Shown here piece by piece: positions 57,890-64,000 of a stretch of DNA of 64,000 bases. Numbering within the stretch: position 1 is the first letter of the stretch; each line of letters begins with the position of its first letter. Position numbers and translations under genes: made by a program. The notes under the pieces are model-generated. The model was not told where the DNA came from. It did no database searches and was given only the letters and a program-made list of their open reading frames with translations. Source of the stretch: Niallia endozanthoxylica (lineage in GTDB: Bacteria; Bacillota; Bacilli; Bacillales; Cytobacillaceae); assembly GCF_008710145.1 (NCBI RefSeq), contig NZ_VYKL01000015.1, positions 496,001 through 560,000 on the forward strand, read 5' to 3'.

Positions 57890-59515
57890 TTATCCGTCCT
57901 TTTCTTTATCTAGTTGATCAATAGGCTCTGAAATACCAGTTCCCTCTAAAATTGCTGCTATTTCCTTTTTAAGTCCATGCCAATTTTTATTTGTATGTCC
58001 AGCTAACCATATCTCTCCATCTACTTTTCGAATCCAAATCCGACGATGGTTCCAATAGGAACCCTGTGCTACTCCAATCATAAAAATGGCACCGCCTAGA
58101 GCAAGGATCCAAAGTGTTAAGTCCTTTCTAATAGTCAATCCTGTTACATTTTTCGTTTCAACACCCTTAAAGGTCATTTTATATTGATTATCCCCAAAAG
58201 GCTCAATGTTTTGACGAATCGCTACGAAGCTAACTTCACCTTCTGGTTTATCAGGTGTAACCATTTTAAACACAAAACCTGGGTTATTTGGAATACTTGA
58301 CTTTGTCGATGGTTCTCCCTCTTCATTAAATTGAAAATCTGGGAAATAGCTTAGCATTTCAACATAATAATCTTCGGAAAGTTTATATTTCTCTTCAGGA
58401 TGCAATAAATCAACCGTCATCGTTCCATATTCTTCATTTGTAGCTTTATTCGTTAATGCAAACGTCATTTTATCTAATTGATTAAGCTTATATTCAGACT
58501 GATAGACAGCAAATTTTTCAAATTTCAACGGTTCGTTTACACGAATCTTATCATCTTTTACTTTTTCAAGCTCAGGTGTTTCGCCTGGAATCGAATCACC
58601 CTTCTTTTTATATAGGATTACATTTGATTGATAATTTTTCGGAACCATACCTGTCTGTTCAAGTGCAGCATCAAATACTTCCCCATCCTTTTTAGGATCG
58701 TATACTTCAAGGACAAACTTCTCATTTTCCAAATAATACTCGCCTTTTGTTTCCGGAATCACCTTTGTCTCTCCTTCACGGAGCCAAAGTACTTTATCTA
58801 CATACATTCCCGGTACGAAACGAAGCATTCCACCAACTAAAAAGATGATTAGTCCAATATGGTTTACATACGGGCCCCATCTGGAAAAGCGGCCTTTTTC
58901 AGCAAGAATATTTCCATCTTCTTCTCTTACTCGATAACGCTTTGCTTGTAATTTTTGTTTAATATGATTAAATGTGTCGTCATGAACAGCTGCATTCGAT
59001 TTACCAAATAAACGCTGGCGTTTTAAAAAGCCTTCATGTCTTGTTACGTTTTGCTTTTTTAATGCACGGTAAAGAGGTACAACACGGTCTAATGAGCAAA
59101 TCACAAGGGAAACCCCTATAGAAGCAATTAATAATAAATACCACCACGAACTGTATAAATTATGAAATCCCAGTTCATAATATAATTGTCCTATTGTTCC
59201 ATATTGATCCTTATAATACTCAGAAGCTGGTATCGTTGGAGGAATATACATTTCTTGCGGAAAAATTGTTCCTAACGCTGAAGCAATCAATGTAACAACA
59301 ATTAAAGTTACGCCAACTTTAACGGATGAGAAAAAATTCCATATCTTATCAATAATTGTTTTATTATAAGTCTGTGAGCGGCGAGCACTGCCCTCATACC
59401 TCATGTCTAATAGCTGCTGGTCTGGCTCCAATTCATTTAATACTTTTCCGCACGCCTCACACAGTAATGTTCCGTGCGGATTGACGTGCCCACAATCACA
59501 CTTTACCTCTTTCAT
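57890..59515 (-). CDS. resB: ResB, cytochrome c synthesis protein (Ccs1 type)
   Basis: 541 aa partner of ResC in heme transport and ligation. Begins with a zinc-ribbon-like CDCGHVNPHGTLLCEACGK (four Cys, residues 5-22), then membrane helices (about 72-92, 125-145 and 212-232), a large extracytoplasmic domain (about 235-445) and a final helix near 455. The N-terminal four-Cys ribbon is seen in some Bacillus ResB proteins. It follows resA by about 20 bases. Confidence 0.94.
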   Translation of the reverse strand: MKEVKCDCGHVNPHGTLLCEACGKVLNELEPDQQLLDMRYEGSARRSQTYNKTIIDKIWNFFSSVKVGVTLIVVTLIASALGTIFPQEMYIPPTIPASEYYKDQYGTIGQLYYELGFHNLYSSWWYLLLIASIGVSLVICSLDRVVPLYRALKKQNVTRHEGFLKRQRLFGKSNAAVHDDTFNHIKQKLQAKRYRVREEDGNILAEKGRFSRWGPYVNHIGLIIFLVGGMLRFVPGMYVDKVLWLREGETKVIPETKGEYYLENEKFVLEVYDPKKDGEVFDAALEQTGMVPKNYQSNVILYKKKGDSIPGETPELEKVKDDKIRVNEPLKFEKFAVYQSEYKLNQLDKMTFALTNKATNEEYGTMTVDLLHPEEKYKLSEDYYVEMLSYFPDFQFNEEGEPSTKSSIPNNPGFVFKMVTPDKPEGEVSFVAIRQNIEPFGDNQYKMTFKGVETKNVTGLTIRKDLTLWILALGGAIFMIGVAQGSYWNHRRIWIRKVDGEIWLAGHTNKNWHGLKKEIAAILEGTGISEPIDQLDKEKDG

Positions 59516-59534
59516 CTATTAAAACTCCCCATGT

Positions 59535-60059
59535 TCAAGGTTGTATTTGTTTCATAAAATCATGTACCATTGCTTCAGTTAATTGTCCAGTATGAGATTT
59601 CACTACTTTACCTTCTTTGTCAATTAGGAAGGTAATTGGTAATGGATTAATTCCATATGCTGTTTGAACATCATTTGTTTTATCAATGACAGTAGGAAAA
59701 GTTAAATTATGACGTTTCATAAATTGATTAACAGCAAATTCTGTTTCCCCCACATTAACAGCCAGCACCTCAACACCTTGATTTTTAAATTGCTTGTACT
59801 GATTGTCAATATAAGGAAATTCCTCTTCGCAAGGCTTACAGTAGGTTCCCCAAAAGTTCAAAAATACTCCCTGACCTTCATAGTCTGACAGCCGATGTGT
59901 TTTTCCATTAAGGTCAACAAGTTCAAAGTCAGGAGCTTTTTCACCAATTTCTACTTTCTGAACCTTATCCTTTGTAGCGTTTGCATATAATGAATATCCG
60001 ACAGCCACTACCAACAAGGACAGTATAATCGTTCTCATCCATAAGCGCCGTTTCTTCAT
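59535..60059 (-). CDS. resA: ResA, thiol-disulfide oxidoreductase for cytochrome c maturation
   Basis: 174 aa membrane-anchored thioredoxin-like protein that reduces the apocytochrome c heme-binding cysteines. Signal-anchor (residues 8-25), active site Cys74-Lys-Pro-Cys77 in FWGTYCKPCEEE, with Glu80 at the position of the key B. subtilis acid; B. subtilis has Cys-Glu-Pro-Cys, so the Lys in the active site is a small difference. PLPITFLID carries the cis-proline. First gene of res, with an extended -10 promoter upstream. Confidence 0.95.
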   Translation of the reverse strand: MKKRRLWMRTIILSLLVVAVGYSLYANATKDKVQKVEIGEKAPDFELVDLNGKTHRLSDYEGQGVFLNFWGTYCKPCEEEFPYIDNQYKQFKNQGVEVLAVNVGETEFAVNQFMKRHNLTFPTVIDKTNDVQTAYGINPLPITFLIDKEGKVVKSHTGQLTEAMVHDFMKQIQP

Positions 60060-60147
60060 TTTATCCCCCCTCCCCTTGCAACGTCATAAGACAAGAAACA
60101 CAAACAATTTACTAGCATAATATCAGAAAATTTTGTAGTTTGACACT

Positions 60148-60158
60148 ATTATACCATT
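60148..60158 (-). promoter_or_regulatory. extended -10 promoter of resA
   Basis: Minus strand TGG-TATAAT, about 90 bases before the resA ATG; no -35 consensus is visible at 16-18 bases. Such a promoter fits activation by ResD, known for B. subtilis resA. Confidence 0.5.
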
Positions 60159-60205
60159 TTCAGCATATCTATGTTATTTTTGCAAGAAAAACAGTGATGA
60201 CACTT

Positions 60206-60928
60206 CTATGAATTTTCTGCCATCACACGAAGTTGCTTTACTTCATGCGCTGTCAGTTCTCTTGCTTCCCCAGCTTTCAAACCATGGAGTGTCAAAAATG
60301 CGTACCTTTCGCGGCGCAGCTTCATAACTGGACACCCTATTGCCTCAAACATTCTGCGCACCTGTCTGTTTCTTCCCTCATGAATGGTTAACTGAATAAT
60401 TGAAGTTCCCTTTCGTTTATCAAGTGAAAGCATTTTAGCTCGTGCAGGTGCTGTTTTACCATCTTCGAGCACAATTCCCTTTTCTAAACTTCTTAACTGT
60501 TCTTTTGATGGAATTCCTTTAATCTTTGCGATATACTCTTTTTCGATTTCATTCCTTGGATGCATCAATAGATTGGCAAATTCACCATCATTCGTTAGCA
60601 GCAATAAACCTGATGTATCGTAATCAAGTCTGCCCACAGGATAAATCCGTTGTTTGATTTCAGGGAAGTAATCAGTAACCGCTTTTCTTCCCTTTTCATC
60701 TTGAACACTGGAAATAACTCCGCGAGGCTTATAAAAAAGAAAATAAACCGGCTCTTCCTTTTCCACCGGAATACCCTCAACTTCAATACGGTCCGTTGCA
60801 GATACTTTTATTCCCAGCTCTTTTACCACTTTTCCATTCACCTTTACTTTGCCATCGAGAATCATTTCTTCTGCTTTTCTTCTCGATGCAAAACCAGCAT
60901 GAGCTATTACTTTTTGCAGTCTTTCCAT
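60206..60928 (-). CDS. rluB: 23S rRNA pseudouridine synthase RluB
   Basis: 240 aa S4-domain pseudouridine synthase modifying 23S rRNA. S4 RNA-binding domain at residues 1-55 (RLQKVIAHAGFASRRKAEEM), catalytic aspartate in VGRLDYDTSGLLLLTNDG (about residues 98-115), and the C-terminal TIHEGRNRQVRRMFEAIG. Stands between spmB and resA, as in B. subtilis (ypuL). The stop leaves about 145 bases before resA, which contain its promoter. Confidence 0.94.
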   Translation of the reverse strand: MERLQKVIAHAGFASRRKAEEMILDGKVKVNGKVVKELGIKVSATDRIEVEGIPVEKEEPVYFLFYKPRGVISSVQDEKGRKAVTDYFPEIKQRIYPVGRLDYDTSGLLLLTNDGEFANLLMHPRNEIEKEYIAKIKGIPSKEQLRSLEKGIVLEDGKTAPARAKMLSLDKRKGTSIIQLTIHEGRNRQVRRMFEAIGCPVMKLRRERYAFLTLHGLKAGEARELTAHEVKQLRVMAENS

Positions 60929-61070
60929 TTAGTCACCTCTATTTGTATAACTTCCATCATTTTTCAAATCTTTCATCTTGAATTATGCCACAATATATTA
61001 TTTTTTCAAAATAAAAGTGATAAATCGTTCAGTCATTTAGAAAAGCGCTGAATCTAGACCACTATTAACA

Positions 61071-61122
61071 TAAAAAAACACAGACGCTAAATTTAGTATA
61101 ATTTAGCGTCTGTGTTTTTTTA
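61071..61122 (-). terminator. terminator overlapping the spmB stop
   Basis: 22-base arms (61071-61092 and 61101-61122), GC core CACAGACGC/GCGTCTGTG, eight-base loop. The spmB stop codon (61120-61122) is within the arm. Followed by T-rich sequence on the minus strand. Confidence 0.9.
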
Positions 61123-61650
61123 AAATACTAGAACAACTACGACAATAGCTGCAATGATTCCGACTAAATCAGCAAGAAGTCCAACTTTTAAAGCATCGCC
61201 CATTTTTTTTATCCCAACTGCTCCAAAATAAACAGTTAACACATAAAAGGTTGTATCGGTACTTCCCTGCAAAACAGCTGCCAATCGGCCTACAAACGAA
61301 TCCGGTCCGTGCGCCGCAATAAGATCACTTGTCATCCCAAGCGCAGCATTCCCCGAAATAGGACGGATAAGTGCAAGAGGTGCAATTTCCGCCGGAACAC
61401 CGATAGCTTCTAAAAACGGCCGTACTAAATTCATAAAGTAATCGAGTGCTCCTGAAGCCCGGAAAATGGATATCGCTACAAGCATTCCTACCAAAAACGG
61501 AATAATTGAAAATGCAATTTTAATCCCCTCTTTCCCGCCTTCAACAAAACTTTCATAGGTTGGCACTCGTTTAAATGTCCCATATAAAAGGATAAATCCT
61601 ATCAATATAGGAATAAACCATAAGGATATTATAGACACTATCTCCATCAT
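61120..61650 (-). CDS. spmB: spore maturation protein SpmB
   Basis: 176 aa membrane protein of the nucleoside-transporter gate family, needed for full spore core dehydration. About five helices; the family signature GNAALGMTSDLIAAHGPDSF lies near residue 100. Works with SpmA encoded 3 bases upstream. The stop lies in a strong terminator that closes the dacB-spmA-spmB operon. Confidence 0.95.
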   Translation of the reverse strand: MMEIVSIISLWFIPILIGFILLYGTFKRVPTYESFVEGGKEGIKIAFSIIPFLVGMLVAISIFRASGALDYFMNLVRPFLEAIGVPAEIAPLALIRPISGNAALGMTSDLIAAHGPDSFVGRLAAVLQGSTDTTFYVLTVYFGAVGIKKMGDALKVGLLADLVGIIAAIVVVVLVF

Positions 61651-61653
61651 TCA

Positions 61654-62247
61654 TCATCCTTTTCGCTTCCGGGATCTTCGATAATAGAACCAGCGGTCAA
61701 TCAAAATAGCTCCCACAGCTGAGAAGCATGTCGCTAAAAGGGTTGGTCCGACAATATCTGTAGGAGAAGAAGCATTATAATTCATGCGAATAGCAATCAC
61801 TGTAGTTGGAATTAACGTGATACTCGAGGTATTAACGGCAAGAAAGGTAACCATTGATCGGCTTGCTTCATTTTTGCCTCCATTTAATTCTTTCAATTCC
61901 TCCATAGCTTTAATTCCAAGCGGTGTTGCTGCATTACCTAGCCCAAATAAATTAGCCATCATATTCGATAGAATATATCCCATTGCCGGATGATCTTTAG
62001 GCACTTCTGGAAATATTTTGTTTACAATTGGGCGAAATAGCAGTGCTAACTTTGTAAGCAGTCCTGCCTCTTCAGCAATTCTCATAATGCCAAGCCAGAA
62101 AACCAATACACTGATTAACCCTATGCAAAGCGTAACAGCTTCTGATGCTCCTTTAAAAATAGCTTCATTTACTTCTTCCATCGTTCCATTTACCATAGCA
62201 AATACAATTCCAATCAATGTTAATAAAATCCATATGATATTAACCAT
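61654..62247 (-). CDS. spmA: spore maturation protein SpmA
   Basis: 197 aa membrane protein paired with SpmB; in B. subtilis both are needed for core dehydration and heat resistance of spores. Five helices; the conserved core is [20 protein letters not shown] with [14 protein letters not shown] following. Its ATG overlaps the end of dacB by eight bases, so translation is coupled. Ends three bases before spmB. Confidence 0.95.
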   Translation of the reverse strand: MVNIIWILLTLIGIVFAMVNGTMEEVNEAIFKGASEAVTLCIGLISVLVFWLGIMRIAEEAGLLTKLALLFRPIVNKIFPEVPKDHPAMGYILSNMMANLFGLGNAATPLGIKAMEELKELNGGKNEASRSMVTFLAVNTSSITLIPTTVIAIRMNYNASSPTDIVGPTLLATCFSAVGAILIDRWFYYRRSRKRKG

Positions 62248-63391
62248 CTGTTTTCACACCGATTTGAATGAGAAATAGTTTACGGACAGAATCAAAAAAT
62301 GATTGCTTATCTTTAGTCTTTGAGTATTTATAGTAAAGATGTACTTCTTCTACAGGTTTATGATCAAAATAGATGATGGCTTTGCCGACTATATCTGGTA
62401 CGCTCTCCTTCTCACGCCACTCTTTTTTTGGTTTTTGAAGCTTATATTCAATTTTAAAACGATCACGCTCCTCTTCAGTCACAGGATAGAAAATATCCGT
62501 TTTAACATATACCTTCTTTTTATAAAAGGAATCATCTATTCCTTTTACGAATCCTTCTTTCAACACTTTTACTAGCTCATAATGCTTAAAACCGTGCTCA
62601 TACATATTAATATGGTCATTCCAATCATCCGGTCCATTTAATGTTACTGCAATGAGATCAAGCCCTTCCTTAGTTGCAGTTGTTACAAGTGTTCTTTTTG
62701 CTCTTTTTGTATAACCTGTCTTTCCTCCTGTTGTATATTCATATAATTCGGTAAGGAGACGATTCTTGTTTTTCCACACCCTGTCCCAATTTTCTGTTGG
62801 ATTTGGAGCTCGATGCACCTTTGTTCCCGAAATCTTTTTATATGTATCATTCATCATTGCATATCTCGTTAACAAAGCCATATCATAAGCGGTTGAGTAA
62901 TGATTTTCATGATCATCAAGTCCATGGGGATTAGCAAAATGAGTGTTTTCCATTCCAATTTCAGCAGCCTTTTGATTCATTAAATACACGAAGCCATCCA
63001 GACTCCCGCCAACATGTTCAGCAATAGCCACTGCTGAATCATTTCCAGACCGCAGCATTAGACCATAAACGAGATTCTCGAGCTTAATCTTTTCTCCAGG
63101 CTTTAAGTAAATAGAAGAGCCTTCTGCCCTCACTGCCTTTTCACTAACCGTAACAGTTTCATTTAACTTTCCAGATTCAATAGCTAAAATGGCTGTCATA
63201 ATTTTTGTAATACTGGCAATTCGTCTAACTTGATGAGCCTTTTTTTCATATAAAACCCTTCCTGACTGTTGTTCCATTAAAACAGCGCTTGAAGCACTAG
63301 CATAAGCAGAGGCCTCGGCTCTAAAGGGAAAATACAGTGAGAAGGTTGAGGTGACAAGGGTCAAAATGATTACGATTTTTAACATTTTCAT
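62240..63391 (-). CDS. dacB: DacB, spore-specific D-alanyl-D-alanine carboxypeptidase (PBP5*)
   Basis: About 383 aa secreted class C low-mass penicillin-binding protein that trims cortex peptide crosslinks during sporulation. Start [20 protein letters not shown] with AGAGGG 8 bases upstream; the frame extends 15 codons more. Signal peptide to AEA; active-site serine and lysine in [13 protein letters not shown] in [11 protein letters not shown], and KTG in [11 protein letters not shown]. First gene of dacB-spmA-spmB. Between it and sodA lies a structured repeat. Confidence 0.96.
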   Translation of the reverse strand: MKMLKIVIILTLVTSTFSLYFPFRAEASAYASASSAVLMEQQSGRVLYEKKAHQVRRIASITKIMTAILAIESGKLNETVTVSEKAVRAEGSSIYLKPGEKIKLENLVYGLMLRSGNDSAVAIAEHVGGSLDGFVYLMNQKAAEIGMENTHFANPHGLDDHENHYSTAYDMALLTRYAMMNDTYKKISGTKVHRAPNPTENWDRVWKNKNRLLTELYEYTTGGKTGYTKRAKRTLVTTATKEGLDLIAVTLNGPDDWNDHINMYEHGFKHYELVKVLKEGFVKGIDDSFYKKKVYVKTDIFYPVTEEERDRFKIEYKLQKPKKEWREKESVPDIVGKAIIYFDHKPVEEVHLYYKYSKTKDKQSFFDSVRKLFLIQIGVKTDG

Positions 63392-63482
63392 ACCACAATC
63401 CCTCTTCTCCTTAATCGTTAGTACAAGTCTATGCAAGGCAAGTCCCTTTATATGACAAAAAAGAGCCCAAACATGTTTTGAC

Positions 63483-63620
63483 GGCGGTTCCGCTTTCTAT
63501 GTCTAGCTACACCGCCTAGGGACTCGGGTCTTAATCTGTCTCGAAGTGAAGGTTAAAGAACAACCTTCACTTCGAGCCATCTTAAGCCTGTCGTCCCCGG
63601 GCAAGGCGGTTCCGCTTTCT
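63483..63620 (-). repeat. structured intergenic repeat, copy 2, between sodA and dacB
   Basis: Bounded by a 16-base direct repeat (plus strand GGCGGTTCCGCTTTCT at 63483-63498 and 63605-63620). Inside is a 15 bp perfect stem (63540-63554 and 63562-63576) with a seven-base loop. Minus-strand CTTGCCCGGGGACGACAGGC and GGTTGTTCTTT match copy 1 at 46217-46365, while the stem sequence differs. Begins two bases after the sodA stop; no long T run. Confidence 0.7.
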
Positions 63621-63622
63621 AG

Positions 63623-64000
63623 TTAATAAGGCTTCCATTTTAGCTCCTTTGCTTTTGTGAAGCGCTCTTCAACATTTTTCCAGCTTACAATACTCCACCA
63701 GTTATCAACGTAATTTGCTTTGTTGTTTTTATACTGCAGATAATAGGCATGCTCCCACACATCTAAGACAAGAAGCGGAATCGTATCCCACTGCGTTAAG
63801 AGCATATGTCTTTCCGATTGTAGAATTTCTAAATGTCTGGATCTTGGGGACCATACTAAAAGTGCCCAACCCACTCCCTCCACTTGTTTTGCAGCCTCAC
63901 TAAAATGCTTTTTAAATGCATCAAAACTCCCAAAATACTTTTCAATCTCCTTCAATAATGCCCCCTTTGGTTTTCCTCCCCCTTTTGGACTCATATTGTG
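63623..64000 (-). CDS. superoxide dismutase, C-terminal part (cut by window edge)
   Basis: The frame is open to the window edge and reads HNMSPKGGGKPKG at the cut end, so the N-terminal portion lies outside. The 126 visible residues show the Fe/Mn SOD C-terminal domain, with the last two metal ligands in LDVWEHAYYL (Asp and His). GVGWALLVWSPRSRHLEILQ and LTQWDTIPLLVLDVWEHAYY resemble the SodF-type long Bacillus enzyme more than classical SodA, but the cut prevents a firm choice. The gene replaces ypuI-type content seen next to dacB in B. subtilis. Confidence 0.85.
   Translation of the reverse strand, partial: HNMSPKGGGKPKGALLKEIEKYFGSFDAFKKHFSEAAKQVEGVGWALLVWSPRSRHLEILQSERHMLLTQWDTIPLLVLDVWEHAYYLQYKNNKANYVDNWWSIVSWKNVEERFTKAKELKWKPY

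Overview
This window is a 64 kb stretch of low-GC Gram-positive chromosome from a spore-forming member of the Bacillaceae. Gene content and order follow the Bacillus subtilis cca-to-dacB segment closely. Most genes lie on the minus strand. Species cannot be fixed from the sequence; the spore genes (spoIVA, sleB-ypeB, spmAB, dacB, cotJABC, ypjB), bacillithiol genes, menaquinone biosynthesis and a qcrABC b6c1-type complex all fit a Bacillus-like aerobe.

Layout: 1-5.4 kb holds cca, bshA, mgsA, dapB, ypjD (all minus), ypjC (plus) and a yugP-type metallopeptidase. 5.5-11.7 kb holds ypjB, ypjA, the menaquinol:cytochrome c reductase operon qcrABC, ypiF, ypiB (ReoY family) and the TPR protein ypiA. 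12-19.1 kb is an aromatic supra-operon (aroC-aroB-aroH-hisC-tyrA-aroA, with cheR upstream) that lacks the trp genes found inside it in B. subtilis. 19.3-24.1 kb holds ndk, the heptaprenyl diphosphate/menaquinone genes hepT-menG-hepS, the TRAP regulator mtrB, folE and hbs. 24.5-32 kb holds spoIVA, yphF, yphE, gpsA, der, a coupled yphA-yphB-ypzH set and the small plus-strand gene ypzI. 32-40.2 kb holds fni, ypfD, plsC, cmk, ypfB, the PilZ protein ypfA, ypeB-sleB and prsW. 40.4-51.4 kb holds asparaginase, ypdA, gudB, mecB, ypbG, cotJABC, ypbF, ypbE, ypbD, recQ and ypbB. 51.7-54 kb holds ferredoxin, the riboflavin transporter ribU behind an FMN riboswitch, and an M23/LysM protein. 54-64 kb holds resABCDE, rluB, spmAB, dacB and the 3' part of a superoxide dismutase gene.

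Functionally the window joins respiration (qcrABC, resABCDE, menaquinone side chain and ring methylation), aromatic amino acid synthesis, thiol redox (bshA, ypdA) and sporulation/germination.

I found no phage, CRISPR, transposase gene or defence island, and no clear unknown multi-gene system. The unexplained material is small: two copies of a roughly 90-108 bp inverted-repeat element, one flanked by an exact 8 bp repeat and both placed upstream of a gene in the same relative orientation; two copies of a second structured repeat whose hairpin stems differ in sequence but stay paired; several terminator hairpins that swallow the stop codons of the genes they end; and a plus-strand terminator with no gene in front of it.
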